Of a stretch of 64,000 bases of DNA, positions 47,558-56,206 are shown one piece after another (the first letter of the stretch is position 1; each line of letters begins with the position of its first letter). The translations under genes were made by a program, and so were the position numbers. The DNA is from Pseudomonas orientalis (lineage in GTDB: Bacteria; Pseudomonadota; Gammaproteobacteria; Pseudomonadales; Pseudomonadaceae). The notes beneath the pieces are model-generated. The model made no database searches, was not told where the DNA came from, and was given only the letters and a program-made list of their open reading frames with translations. The stretch covers positions 899,001-963,000 of the forward strand of contig NZ_CP094351.1 of assembly GCF_022807995.1 (NCBI RefSeq), in the 5' to 3' direction.

Positions 47558-47574
47558 GGCTTAAGGAGCCGTTG

Positions 47575-47994
47575 ATGAACTCCAGTCGACCTTATTTGGT
47601 CCGCGCGCTCTATGAGTGGATTGTGGACAATGATTGCACCCCGCACATGCTGGTCAATTCCGAGTTTCCCAAAGTGGATGTGCCACAGGGTTTCGCCAGC
47701 GACGGACAGATTGTACTGAACGTATCGCCCAGTGCCGTGCGCCACCTGCACATGGACAACGAAGCGGTCAGTTTCGAAGGGCGTTTCGGCGGTGTGCCGC
47801 ATACGCTGTTCGTGCCGATCGGCTCCATCCTCGGGATTTATGCCCGTGAGAACGGCCAGGGCATGGTGTTTGATCTGGAGTCGCCTTTCGAGGACGACGA
47901 GACGATCGAAGGGCAAGACAGCGATGATGTACCACCACCGGATAACGAGCCGCCACGCCCCACTGGCCGGCCAAGCTTGAAAGTGGTGAAGTAG
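47575..47994 (+). CDS. sspB: ClpXP protease specificity-enhancing factor SspB
   Basis: A 139-residue adaptor that brings ssrA-tagged and RseA-type substrates to ClpXP. The folded part (about 1-110) contains RPYLVRALYEWIVDNDCTPH and IGSILGIYARENGQGMVF. The acidic Pro-rich linker ends in the ClpX-binding tail RPSLKVVK. The ATG at 47575 is chosen because AAGGAG lies six bases upstream; a TTG one codon earlier is possible. Confidence 0.95.
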   Translation: MNSSRPYLVRALYEWIVDNDCTPHMLVNSEFPKVDVPQGFASDGQIVLNVSPSAVRHLHMDNEAVSFEGRFGGVPHTLFVPIGSILGIYARENGQGMVFDLESPFEDDETIEGQDSDDVPPPDNEPPRPTGRPSLKVVK

Positions 47995-48026
47995 GCGGCT
48001 ACCGCCCTCGGGCGAGCCTGAAAATG

Positions 48027-48053
48027 CCTCGGCGGTTGCCGGGGTATTTTTTT
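48027..48053 (+). terminator. sspB: Intrinsic terminator after sspB
   Basis: CCTCGGC and GCCGGGG pair around GGTT (one G-T pair), followed by TATTTTTTT. Confidence 0.75.
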
Positions 48054-48092
48054 GCCTGCCGCACAGGCATGAAAGTCGCGACAGGAACGGTG

Positions 48093-48102
48093 ATCGTACA
48101 AC
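48093..48102. promoter_or_regulatory. Candidate half operator upstream of the gntR gene
   Basis: ATCGTACAAC is the exact complement of GTTGTACGAT, the left half of the palindrome in front of kdgD (50596-50615). It lies 50 bases before the regulator start and would fit autoregulation. Only one half-site is clear. Confidence 0.4.
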
Positions 48103-48151
48103 CGCCATGGGCTATGATGCGTCTTCAGTTCACCGAGAAAGATGACTCATC

Positions 48152-48901
48152 ATGGAAAACGCCAACGCCGTCCCCCGTCTTCCCCGCAAGCGTCGCAGCC
48201 TTGCCCAGGAATTGGTCACGGTGTTGTCCGAGCAGATCCGCGACGGCCAGCTCAAGCGTGGCGACAAGCTGCCCACCGAGTCGGCGATCATGGAGGCCCA
48301 TGGCGTCAGTCGTACTGTCGTGCGCGAAGCCATTTCGCGCTTGCAGGCGGCGGGGCAAGTAGAGACGCGGCACGGTATCGGTACGTTCGTATTGGACACG
48401 CCAAGCCCGAGCGGTTTTCGCATCGACCCGGCCACCGTGGTAACGCTGCGCGATGTGTTGGCGATTCTCGAATTGCGCATCAGCCTGGAAGTGGAGTCCG
48501 CAGGCCTGGCTGCCTTGCGCCGCAGCGACGAGCAACTGGCGGCCATGCGTGCCGCCCTCGATGCGCTGAATGAAAGCGCGGCCCACGCAGGTGATGCGGT
48601 GGCGTCAGACTTCGCGTTCCACCTGGAAATTGCGCTGTCCACCGGCAACCGCTACTTCACCGACATCATGACCCACCTGGGCACCAGCATCATTCCGCGT
48701 ACCCGTCTGAATTCGGCGCGCCTGGCCCATGATGACCAGCAGCACTATATGGGACGCCTGAGCCGTGAGCATGAAGAGATTTATGAGGCGATCGCGCGTC
48801 AGGACTCGGACGCGGCGCGTGCGGCCATGCGGTTGCATTTGACCAACAGTCGGGAGAGGCTGCGCCATGCCCATGAAGAGGCGGAGGCGCAGCGGGGATA
48901 G
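48152..48901 (+). CDS. FadR-subfamily GntR transcriptional regulator, probable regulator of the glucarate/galactarate genes
   Basis: A 249-residue regulator. The winged helix (about 15-80) has LKRGDKLPTESAIMEAHGVS, RTVVREAISRLQAAGQVETR and HGIGTFV. The C-terminal FCD domain (about 100-235) shows metal/ligand histidines in DFAFHLEIALSTGN and the pattern HEEIYEAIARQDSDAARAAM. Sugar-acid pathways of this type are commonly controlled by FadR-type regulators, and a matching palindrome stands before kdgD. The effector is inferred to be a hexarate or intermediate. The regulator is separated from the pathway genes by two leftward genes. Confidence 0.88.
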   Translation: MENANAVPRLPRKRRSLAQELVTVLSEQIRDGQLKRGDKLPTESAIMEAHGVSRTVVREAISRLQAAGQVETRHGIGTFVLDTPSPSGFRIDPATVVTLRDVLAILELRISLEVESAGLAALRRSDEQLAAMRAALDALNESAAHAGDAVASDFAFHLEIALSTGNRYFTDIMTHLGTSIIPRTRLNSARLAHDDQQHYMGRLSREHEEIYEAIARQDSDAARAAMRLHLTNSRERLRHAHEEAEAQRG

Positions 48902-48909
48902 ACGCTCAG

Positions 48910-49110
48910 TCAAGGATATGGCTTTTCGGACGTTTTCAAATAGATCGCAATCTGGTTGTTCACCTCGTCGAAGATCTTGCGCTCGACCTGATCGAGAGCA
49001 ACTTGATCATCTATTTTGGAGTGGATCTCATCACCAATGTTTGGCTCATAATCAAGCGAGCGCGATTTTTTTCCGCTTTTGACGACATTCACTTTCCAAG
49101 TCTTGGACAT
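48910..49110 (-). CDS. Small hypothetical protein, 66 aa
   Basis: Not recognised. A very strong ribosome site (GGAGGT five bases before ATG) argues for a real gene. The product is charged (SKTWKVNVVKSGKKSRSLDY, then IHSKIDDQVALDQVERKIFD), with a probable amphipathic helix at about 28-60 and no signal peptide or membrane segment. The DNA is AT-richer than its surroundings. It lies 173 bases downstream of the phospholipase-C-like gene on the same strand, so it could be an accessory or inhibitor of that protein; this is a guess from position only. Confidence 0.65.
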   Translation of the reverse strand: MSKTWKVNVVKSGKKSRSLDYEPNIGDEIHSKIDDQVALDQVERKIFDEVNNQIAIYLKTSEKPYP

Positions 49111-49226
49111 CGTGCACCTCCACAGTTTTGAGAGTTAGCAGCTTTCCGATATCACAGTGCTTGTAGACGAACTCCGCACTGAGGTCACTGAAAGTAGGAT
49201 GTAACTTATGGCTGCTGGGGAGGGCG

Positions 49227-49252
49227 CGCTACTGTCAGAATTGACAGTAGCG
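49227..49252. other. Perfect hairpin after the phospholipase-C-like gene
   Basis: CGCTACTGTCA and TGACAGTAGCG form an 11-base stem with an ATTC/GAAT loop, 31 bases after the stop at 49284. No T run follows on the minus strand, so it is at best a partial terminator or a message-protecting hairpin. Confidence 0.6.
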
Positions 49253-49283
49253 ACGGGCGGTTCAAGACAATAGGGCATTTATC

Positions 49284-50441
49284 TCAAGCAGCGGGTTTGG
49301 TCGGCTTGTAATCCTTGAGCAGCAAATACGTACTCCACCCCCACCAATCATCCGTCCAGTGCTTGTCGCTCAGGTCATTCACATCCTTGCGTCGCACCAC
49401 CTTGTCCCCCTCCATCTTGAACAACGGCGAAAAGTTATTGGCCGGGTTCTGCACGGCGTTCAGATCCGGAACATACAATGGCGCCTTGAAGCTGGCCGGG
49501 GAGGGCGCGACACCGCTGATGAACGTCTCGAAAATTTCATCCGCCGAAGCCTGCACTGCACGTTTGACCTGCACCCGATTGTCCGCATCAACAGCGTCGA
49601 AATAGCGTTTATCCCCAAACGCGTGCCACTGATCCCCCACGGCATTGCGCACCTTTAGGCCGAACTTGCTGTCTTCGTCATGCATGAAGCGGCTGATCAG
49701 CGATCCCAGCTCGGCAGGCGTGACGACCGCCGCCAGTTGCTTGCGTGGGACGCGCAGGTGGCCGGCGGAAAACAGATCGGTGAGGAAGTGGTCGGCAAAG
49801 CCGTTCATGGCGTACGCCAATTCCAATGCCTGGTCGGTGCCGGTCTGATGCGCGACTACGGCCTGTTGCAGCGCCGCTGTATGCCCGGCCAGGTAGGCGG
49901 ACAATGCCCATTCGCCAAAGTGGTCGGCATTGTCCGCCGCCAGTTTCAAGTAGCGCCCCAGTGGAATCAGGGCGGAGATAGCGCTGCCGCCACCGGTAAT
50001 ACGGTTCCACTCCTCGGACAACGTATCACCCAGGGCGTTATAGGCTTCATGAGGTTGCTTCCCGTCCTTGATCGCCTGTTTTACCGCGCTGGTCTCCTTT
50101 TGCATCACCGCCAGGATCTTGCCTGCTTCTTCCCGCGAAGCAGGCAGGACCGCCAGTGAATTAAAGGCAGCGGTGAAGCGTTGTACTCGCTCGGCAGAGG
50201 TGGCGCCATCGTTGACAGGTTGGCCGGGAATCCCATAGAAGTCGCCACCCAGGGCAATCACTTGGCCATAGGTCAGCGCCAGTCCGTTAGGCAAATGCAG
50301 CTGCACTTCTCGCGCAGGCAGTGCTGCGGCGTCCTTGGCAAAACGCAGCAGCGTGTCGTCGCCGATGGCGGTGTGTTCAGCGCCTTCGAAGCGCAGGGTA
50401 GGCGTCTTCCTTGCAGATGCGGCGTATTCAAGACCTGACAT
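49284..50441 (-). CDS. Zinc-dependent phospholipase C-like protein
   Basis: A 385-residue protein without signal peptide or membrane helix. The central segment NGFADHFLTDLFSAGHLR (about 222-238) contains H-x3-D-x5-H, the spacing of the zinc ligands in bacterial zinc phospholipases C and the S1/P1 nuclease fold. Further candidate ligands are in ALGGDFYGIP (about 65), DNADHFGEWALSAYLAGH (about 173) and FMHDEDS. The family assignment therefore rests on motif and helical content, not on alignment. A phosphatidylcholine-hydrolysing enzyme has been reported from P. fluorescens and this may be its homologue. AAGGAG lies five bases before the ATG. The promoter carries a LexA-type box, which is unexpected for a lipase. 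Confidence 0.6.
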   Translation of the reverse strand: MSGLEYAASARKTPTLRFEGAEHTAIGDDTLLRFAKDAAALPAREVQLHLPNGLALTYGQVIALGGDFYGIPGQPVNDGATSAERVQRFTAAFNSLAVLPASREEAGKILAVMQKETSAVKQAIKDGKQPHEAYNALGDTLSEEWNRITGGGSAISALIPLGRYLKLAADNADHFGEWALSAYLAGHTAALQQAVVAHQTGTDQALELAYAMNGFADHFLTDLFSAGHLRVPRKQLAAVVTPAELGSLISRFMHDEDSKFGLKVRNAVGDQWHAFGDKRYFDAVDADNRVQVKRAVQASADEIFETFISGVAPSPASFKAPLYVPDLNAVQNPANNFSPLFKMEGDKVVRRKDVNDLSDKHWTDDWWGWSTYLLLKDYKPTKPAA

Positions 50442-50478
50442 GTTAGCTCCTTGCTTAATGTCTAAGAGTTCCTTTGTG

Positions 50479-50494
50479 CTGTACGTATATACAG
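50479..50494. promoter_or_regulatory. LexA (SOS) box at the start point of the phospholipase-C-like gene
   Basis: CTGTACGTATATACAG fits CTGT-N8-ACAG exactly, with the AT-rich centre typical of LexA sites. It lies immediately downstream of a near-consensus promoter on the minus strand, 38 bases before the gene start, where bound LexA would block transcription. Confidence 0.7.
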
Positions 50495-50501
50495 TAAAAG
50501 C

Positions 50502-50529
50502 ATCATAGATCAGAAACTTCCTACGTCAA
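50502..50529 (-). promoter_or_regulatory. Near-consensus sigma-70 promoter for the phospholipase-C-like gene
   Basis: On the minus strand TTGACG (50524-50529) and TATGAT (50502-50507) are separated by 16 bases; each matches consensus at 5 of 6 positions. The start point would be near 50495, at the edge of the LexA-type box. Confidence 0.65.
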
Positions 50530-50595
50530 GAAGCCGGCTTCAACAGCGAGCTTGAGATGAGCGCCGATGAATTACAGTTGACGAATCCTTTTATA

Positions 50596-50615
50596 GTTGT
50601 ACGATGACGTACGAC
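50596..50615. promoter_or_regulatory. kdgD: Candidate GntR/FadR-type operator upstream of kdgD
   Basis: GTTGTACGATGACGTACGAC is a 20-base palindrome (arms GTTGTACG and CGTACGAC, one mismatch). Its GT...AC half-sites suit FadR-subfamily regulators. Half of it recurs before the gntR gene at 48152. It lies 60 bases upstream of the kdgD start. Confidence 0.55.
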
Positions 50616-50674
50616 ATCACTTAAACCAACAACAACGCTTTCCTCAGAAAGTCTTCGCCCAGGGTGTTCGAATA

Positions 50675-51586
50675 ATGAATCCACAAGAACTGAAGTCCAT
50701 CCTCTCCCACGGTCTGCTGTCTTTCCCGGTGACCGATTTCAATGCCCAGGGTGACTTTCACCAGGCGGGCTATATCAAGCGCCTGGAATGGCTGGCCCCG
50801 TACGGCGCCACAGCGCTGTTCGCCGCAGGCGGCACCGGTGAGTTTTTCTCCCTGGCCGCCAGCGAATATTCCCAAGTAGTGAAGACCGCTGTTGATACCT
50901 GCGCCACCAGCGTGCCGATTCTTGCCGGTGTCGGTGGCGCAACCCGCCAGGCCATCGAGTACGCTCAAGAGGCGGAGCGCCTGGGCGCCAAAGGCCTGCT
51001 GCTGCTGCCGCACTACCTGACTGAAGCCAGCCAGGACGGTGTTGCCGCCCATGTTGAAGCCGTCTGCAAATCGGTCAAGATCGGCGTGGTGGTGTACAAC
51101 CGTAACGTGTGCCGCCTGACCGCGCCGCTGCTGGAACGCCTGGCCGAGCGCTGCCCGAACCTGATCGGCTACAAGGATGGCCTGGGTGACATCGAGTTGA
51201 TGGTGTCGATCCGCCGTCGTCTCGGCGACCGTTTCAGCTACCTCGGCGGCCTGCCGACTGCAGAGGTTTACGCCGCTGCCTACAAGGCCCTGGGTGTGCC
51301 GGTGTACTCCTCGGCGGTGTTCAACTTCATTCCGAAAACCGCGATGGATTTCTACCACGCGATTGCCAAGGATGATCACGCCACCGTTTCCAAAATCATT
51401 GACGATTTCTTCCTGCCTTACCTGGACATCCGTAACCGCAAGGCCGGTTATGCCGTGAGCATCGTCAAGGCCGGTGCGAAAATCGCCGGCTACGACGCCG
51501 GTCCGGTGCGCACGCCGCTGACCGATCTGCTGCCGGAAGAATACGAAGCCCTGGCCGCGCTGATCGACAAGCAAGGCGCGCAATAA
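50675..51586 (+). CDS. kdgD: 5-dehydro-4-deoxyglucarate dehydratase
   Basis: Converts 5-keto-4-deoxyglucarate to 2-oxoglutarate semialdehyde with loss of CO2 and water. The protein has 303 residues and the DapA/NAL (beta/alpha)8 fold. The Schiff-base lysine is in [15 protein letters not shown] (about 183), the catalytic tyrosine in VVVYNRNVC (about 152), and the N-terminal [15 protein letters not shown] is the family's GTGE loop. The ATG at 50675 has AGGG upstream; the frame is open 26 codons further but across the operator. It is followed by the matching dehydrogenase. Confidence 0.94.
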   Translation: MNPQELKSILSHGLLSFPVTDFNAQGDFHQAGYIKRLEWLAPYGATALFAAGGTGEFFSLAASEYSQVVKTAVDTCATSVPILAGVGGATRQAIEYAQEAERLGAKGLLLLPHYLTEASQDGVAAHVEAVCKSVKIGVVVYNRNVCRLTAPLLERLAERCPNLIGYKDGLGDIELMVSIRRRLGDRFSYLGGLPTAEVYAAAYKALGVPVYSSAVFNFIPKTAMDFYHAIAKDDHATVSKIIDDFFLPYLDIRNRKAGYAVSIVKAGAKIAGYDAGPVRTPLTDLLPEEYEALAALIDKQGAQ

Positions 51587-51595
51587 CTTATCAAC

Positions 51596-51623
51596 AAGGC
51601 CGCTGAGAGATCAGCGGCCTTTT
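51596..51623 (+). terminator. Terminator-like hairpin between kdgD and the semialdehyde dehydrogenase gene
   Basis: AAGGCCGCTGA and TCAGCGGCCTT form a perfect 11-base stem with a GAGA loop, ending in TTTT. It lies inside the operon, 10 bases after kdgD, and the next ribosome site follows 6 bases later. It probably reduces, but does not abolish, read-through. Confidence 0.7.
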
Positions 51624-51640
51624 GCGTCAGGAGAAGATTC

Positions 51641-53086
51641 GTGTCCCAAGCAAAGCGTTTTGACAACTACATCAACGGTGAATGGGTAACCGGCGCCGAC
51701 TACTGCACCAATATCAACCCGTCGGATCTTTCCGATCTGATCGGCGAATATGCCAAGGCTGACGTCGCTCAGGTCAATGCCGCTATCGACGCCGCCCGTG
51801 CGGCATTTCCGGCCTGGTCCACGTCCGGTATCCAGGCGCGCCACGACGCGCTGGACAAAGTCGGCAGCGAAATCCTCGCCCGCCGCGAAGAACTTGGCAC
51901 GTTGCTGGCCCGGGAAGAGGGCAAGACCCTGCCCGAAGCCATCGGCGAGGTGACCCGCGCCGGTAACATCTTCAAATTTTTCGCCGGTGAATGCCTGCGC
52001 CTGTCTGGCGACTACGTGCCGTCGGTGCGTCCGGGCGTCAACGTTGAGGTCACCCGGGAAGCCCTCGGGGTGGTCGGCTTGATCACACCGTGGAACTTCC
52101 CGATCGCCATCCCTGCCTGGAAAATCGCCCCGGCCCTGGCCTATGGCAACTGCGTGGTGATCAAACCTGCCGAGCTGGTACCCGGCTGTGCCTGGGCTTT
52201 GGCCGACATCATTTCCCGCGCCGGTTTCCCGGCCGGTGTGTTCAACCTGGTGATGGGCAGCGGCCGCGTGGTGGGCGATGTGCTGGTCAACAGCCCGAAA
52301 GTCGATGGCATCAGTTTTACCGGTTCCGTCGGTGTGGGTCGCCAGATCGCCGTCAGCTGCGTATCGCGCCAGGCCAAGGTGCAGTTGGAAATGGGCGGCA
52401 AGAACCCGCAGATCATTCTCGACGACGCCGACCTCAAGCAGGCCGTCGAGCTGTCGGTGCAGAGCGCGTTCTACTCCACCGGCCAGCGCTGCACCGCTTC
52501 CAGCCGCCTGATCGTGACCGCCGGTATCCACGACCAGTTCGTCGCGGCCATGGCCGAGCGCATGAAGTCGATCAAGGTCGGCCATGCGCTGAGCAGCGGT
52601 ACCGACATTGGCCCGGTGGTTTCCCAGGCCCAGTTGGATCAGGACATGAAGTACATCGACATCGGCCAGAGCGAAGGCGCGCGGTTGGTCAGCGGCGGCG
52701 GTCTGGTGACCTGCGACACCGAGGGCTACTACCTGGCGCCGACGCTGTTTGCCGACAGCGAAGCGGCCATGCGCATCAGCCGTGAAGAGATTTTCGGCCC
52801 GGTGGCCAACGTGGTGCGCGTGGCCGATTACGAGGCTGCGCTGGCCATGGCCAACGACACCGAGTTCGGCCTGTCGGCGGGGATCGCCACCACGTCGTTG
52901 AAGTACGCCAACCACTTCAAGCGCCACTCCCAGGCCGGGATGGTCATGGTCAACTTGCCGACCGCCGGGGTGGACTATCACGTTCCGTTCGGTGGCCGTA
53001 AGGGTTCGTCCTACGGTTCGCGTGAGCAGGGTCGCTATGCGCAAGAGTTCTACACCGTGGTGAAAACCAGCTACATCGGGTCGTAG
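51641..53086 (+). CDS. 2-oxoglutarate semialdehyde (2,5-dioxovalerate) dehydrogenase
   Basis: A 481-residue NAD(P)-dependent aldehyde dehydrogenase that would oxidise the KdgD product to 2-oxoglutarate. The NAD site is SFTGSVGVGRQIA (about 225), the catalytic Glu is in LEMGGKNPQ (about 250) and the nucleophile Cys in STGQRCTASS (about 286). Start is GTG with AGGAGA upstream. The assignment to this substrate comes from its place between kdgD and a hexarate transporter; by sequence alone it could be another succinate-semialdehyde-like dehydrogenase. Confidence 0.9.
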   Translation: MSQAKRFDNYINGEWVTGADYCTNINPSDLSDLIGEYAKADVAQVNAAIDAARAAFPAWSTSGIQARHDALDKVGSEILARREELGTLLAREEGKTLPEAIGEVTRAGNIFKFFAGECLRLSGDYVPSVRPGVNVEVTREALGVVGLITPWNFPIAIPAWKIAPALAYGNCVVIKPAELVPGCAWALADIISRAGFPAGVFNLVMGSGRVVGDVLVNSPKVDGISFTGSVGVGRQIAVSCVSRQAKVQLEMGGKNPQIILDDADLKQAVELSVQSAFYSTGQRCTASSRLIVTAGIHDQFVAAMAERMKSIKVGHALSSGTDIGPVVSQAQLDQDMKYIDIGQSEGARLVSGGGLVTCDTEGYYLAPTLFADSEAAMRISREEIFGPVANVVRVADYEAALAMANDTEFGLSAGIATTSLKYANHFKRHSQAGMVMVNLPTAGVDYHVPFGGRKGSSYGSREQGRYAQEFYTVVKTSYIGS

Positions 53087-53097
53087 CCTCCATTTTA

Positions 53098-53199
53098 CTG
53101 TAGGAGCGAGCTTGCTCGCGAAGCACGTCAACGATGACGCGGGCATTCGGGACGCCCGCGGTGCCTGTGAGTTTTTCGCGAGCGAGCTCGCTCCTACAG
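53098..53199. repeat. REPIN, GTAGGAGCGAGC family
   Basis: CTGTAGGAGCGAGCTTGCTC and its inverted copy GAGCGAGCTCGCTCCTACAG, between the dehydrogenase and transporter genes. An inner GCGGGC..GCCCGC pair extends the hairpin. It interrupts the pathway operon. Confidence 0.9.
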
Positions 53200-53263
53200 G
53201 GGCTGCACCCAGTAAGACATAACCATTACCCGCAAAAAAAATAATTAGTGGGAGTACTTCTAC

Positions 53264-54628
53264 ATGCAAGCGACCAAGCCGACTCACGTCCGCTATTTGA
53301 TCCTGCTCATGCTGTTTCTGGTGACCACGATCAACTACGCCGACCGTGCAACTATCGCCATCGCCGGCTCCAGCCTGCAAAAAGACCTCGGCATTGACGC
53401 GGTCACCCTCGGCTATATCTTCTCTGCATTCGGTTGGGCCTACGTTGCCGGGCAAATTCCCGGCGGCTGGTTGCTCGACCGGTTCGGCTCGAAAAAAGTC
53501 TATGCCCTGAGCATCTTCACCTGGTCACTGTTCACTGTGCTGCAAGGCTACGTCGGTGAGTTCGGTATCTCCACTGCCGTGGTTGCGCTGTTCATGCTGC
53601 GCTTTATGGTGGGCCTGGCCGAAGCGCCATCCTTCCCGGGTAACGCGCGGATTGTGGCGGCCTGGTTCCCCACGGCCGAGCGCGGTACGGCATCGGCGAT
53701 CTTCAACTCGGCGCAGTACTTCGCCACGGTATTGTTCGCACCGCTGATGGGCTGGATCGTTTATCGCTTCGGCTGGCAGCACGTGTTTATCGTGATGGGC
53801 GTCATTGGCATCGTGTTCTCCCTGATCTGGCTGAAAGTTATCCACAGCCCGCGTCAGCACCCGATGATCAACGAAGCTGAGTTCAATCACATCGCCGCCA
53901 ATGGCGCGATGGTCGACATGGACCAGGACAAGGGCAAGGGTAAGAAAACCGACGGTCCCAAGTGGGATTACATCCGCCAGTTGCTGACCAATCGCATGAT
54001 GCTTGGCGTGTACCTGGGCCAATACTGCATCAATGGCATTACTTACTTCTTCCTGACCTGGTTCCCCGTGTACCTGGTGCAGGATCGTGGCATGACCATC
54101 CTCAAGGCCGGTTTCATTGCCTCGTTGCCGGCGATCTGCGGATTTATCGGTGGCGTGCTGGGCGGGGTGATTTCCGACTATCTGCTGCGCAAGGGCCATT
54201 CCCTGACCTTCGCCCGCAAGGCGCCGATCATTGCCGGGCTGCTGGTGTCCAGCAGTATCATTGCGTGCAACTACGTCGACGTTGAGTGGATGGTGGTGGG
54301 TTTCATGGCGCTGGCCTTCTTCGGCAAGGGCGTTGGCGCACTGGGCTGGGCGGTGGTGTCCGACACCTCGCCGAAACAAATCGCCGGCCTCAGTGGCGGC
54401 TTGTTCAACACCTTCGGTAACCTGGCGTCGATCACCACGCCGATTGTGATTGGCTACATCATCAGCACCACCGGCTCGTTCAAATGGGCCTTGGTGTTCG
54501 TCGGCGCCAATGCGCTGGTGGCGGTGTTCAGCTACCTGGTGATTGTCGGCCCGATCAAGCGGGTGGTGCTCAAGGAGCCGCCAAGCGAAGGCCCTGCGTT
54601 GACCCATCTTTCCCAAGCGCATTCCTGA
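53264..54628 (+). CDS. MFS hexarate (glucarate/galactarate) transporter
   Basis: A 454-residue major-facilitator carrier with 12 helices, of the anion:cation symporter family (GudP/GarP/DgoT group). Marks are [18 protein letters not shown] (helix 1, about 20), [16 protein letters not shown] (loop 2-3, about 68) and [20 protein letters not shown] (helix 4, about 118), which is characteristic of GudP/GarP. It lies between the dehydrogenase and garD genes, which supports galactarate or glucarate as substrate. The exact specificity is not readable. Confidence 0.9.
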   Translation: MQATKPTHVRYLILLMLFLVTTINYADRATIAIAGSSLQKDLGIDAVTLGYIFSAFGWAYVAGQIPGGWLLDRFGSKKVYALSIFTWSLFTVLQGYVGEFGISTAVVALFMLRFMVGLAEAPSFPGNARIVAAWFPTAERGTASAIFNSAQYFATVLFAPLMGWIVYRFGWQHVFIVMGVIGIVFSLIWLKVIHSPRQHPMINEAEFNHIAANGAMVDMDQDKGKGKKTDGPKWDYIRQLLTNRMMLGVYLGQYCINGITYFFLTWFPVYLVQDRGMTILKAGFIASLPAICGFIGGVLGGVISDYLLRKGHSLTFARKAPIIAGLLVSSSIIACNYVDVEWMVVGFMALAFFGKGVGALGWAVVSDTSPKQIAGLSGGLFNTFGNLASITTPIVIGYIISTTGSFKWALVFVGANALVAVFSYLVIVGPIKRVVLKEPPSEGPALTHLSQAHS

Positions 54629-54638
54629 GGTTCGTGTG

Positions 54639-56192
54639 ATGCAGTTGATTGAACATGCCGACTCGCCGCGCTCGATTCGTTTGCACGAGCGCGACAATGT
54701 GGTGATCGTGGTGAACGACCAGGGCGTACCGGCCGGGACCGAATTTCCGGACGGCCTGGTCACCGTGGATTTCATCCCGCAGAGCCATAAGGTGACGCTG
54801 GAAGATATTCCCGAAGGCGGACCGATCATTCGTTATGGCCAGACGATCGGCTACGCGCTGGCGCCGATCCCGCGTGGCAGCTGGGTGCAGGAAGACCAGT
54901 TGCGCATGCCCACCGCGCCGCCGCTGGACAGCCTTCCGCTGTCCACCGACGTACCTGAAGCCCAGGCGCCGCTGGAGGGGTTCACCTTCGAGGGCTATCG
55001 CAATGCCGATGGCACCGTGGGCACGCGCAATATCCTGGGGATCACCACCACGGTACAGTGCGTGACCGGCGTGCTGGATCATGCCGTCAAGCGCATCAAG
55101 GATGAATTACTGCCCAGGTACCCGCACGTCGACGATGTGGTGGCGCTGACGCATAGCTATGGCTGCGGCGTGGCGATCACGGCGACAGATGCCTACATCC
55201 CGATCCGTACCGTGCGCAACCTGGCGCGCAACCCGAATCTGGGCGGCGAAGCCCTGGTGATCAGCCTGGGCTGCGAGAAATTGCAGGCCGGGCAAGTGAT
55301 GCACGACAACGACAGCTCCGTCGATCTGAGCGAGCCCTGGCTGTACCGGTTGCAGGATTCCAGCCACGGCTTTACCGAAATGATCGAGCAGATCATGGCG
55401 CTGGCCGAAGTCCGTTTGAAAAAGCTCGACCTACGCCGCCGCGAAACGGTGCCCGCGTCCGAGCTGATCCTGGGCATGCAATGCGGCGGCAGCGACGCGT
55501 TTTCCGGCATCACTGCCAATCCGGCGCTGGGATATGCATCCGACCTGTTGCTGCGGGCCGGAGCGACGGTGATGTTTTCGGAAGTCACCGAAGTCCGCGA
55601 TGCCATCTACCTGCTGACTTCTCGCGCAGAGACGAAGGAAGTTGCCGAAGAGTTGGTGCGTGAAATGGACTGGTACGACCGTTACCTGGCCAAGGGCGAG
55701 GCGGATCGCAGCGCCAATACCACGCCGGGCAACAAGAAGGGCGGGCTGTCGAATATCGTCGAGAAGTCCCTGGGCTCCATCGTCAAGTCCGGCAGCAGCG
55801 CGATCAACGGCGTGCTCGGCCCAGGCGAGCGCTTCAAGACCAAGGGCCTGATTTTTTGCGCAACCCCGGCCAGTGATTTTGTATGCGGCACCTTGCAACT
55901 GGCGGCGGGGATGAACCTGCATGTATTCACCACCGGGCGCGGCACGCCGTACGGGTTGGCGATGGCGCCAGTGGTGAAAGTGTCGACGCGCACCGAGCTG
56001 GCGCAGCGCTGGCCGGACCTGATCGACATCGACGCCGGGCGGATTGCCACCGGGCGCGCGAGCATCGAGGAACTGGGCTGGGAGTTGTTCCACTTCTACC
56101 TGGATGTGGCCAGCGGCAGAAAGCAGACGTGGGCGCAGCGGCACAAGCTGCACAACGACATCACGTTGTTCAATCCCGCGCCAATTACCTAG
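54639..56192 (+). CDS. garD: Galactarate dehydratase
   Basis: Removes water from meso-galactarate to give 5-keto-4-deoxyglucarate, the KdgD substrate. The protein has 517 residues and the family layout: N-terminal SAF domain (about 1-95), then the UxaA/GarD catalytic part with [18 protein letters not shown] (about 112), THSYGCGV (about 170), [26 protein letters not shown] (about 283) and the C-terminal [20 protein letters not shown]. The ATG with GAGG upstream is chosen over a GTG one codon before. It starts 10 bases after the transporter gene. Confidence 0.93.
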   Translation: MQLIEHADSPRSIRLHERDNVVIVVNDQGVPAGTEFPDGLVTVDFIPQSHKVTLEDIPEGGPIIRYGQTIGYALAPIPRGSWVQEDQLRMPTAPPLDSLPLSTDVPEAQAPLEGFTFEGYRNADGTVGTRNILGITTTVQCVTGVLDHAVKRIKDELLPRYPHVDDVVALTHSYGCGVAITATDAYIPIRTVRNLARNPNLGGEALVISLGCEKLQAGQVMHDNDSSVDLSEPWLYRLQDSSHGFTEMIEQIMALAEVRLKKLDLRRRETVPASELILGMQCGGSDAFSGITANPALGYASDLLLRAGATVMFSEVTEVRDAIYLLTSRAETKEVAEELVREMDWYDRYLAKGEADRSANTTPGNKKGGLSNIVEKSLGSIVKSGSSAINGVLGPGERFKTKGLIFCATPASDFVCGTLQLAAGMNLHVFTTGRGTPYGLAMAPVVKVSTRTELAQRWPDLIDIDAGRIATGRASIEELGWELFHFYLDVASGRKQTWAQRHKLHNDITLFNPAPIT

Positions 56193-56206
56193 GCCGGTTG
56201 CCTGCG

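Noticed and set aside
51611..53455. 614-codon open frame on the minus strand across the aldehyde dehydrogenase gene
   Set aside because: The plus-strand frame has all ALDH active-site motifs; the minus frame has no recognisable domain and runs through a REPIN.
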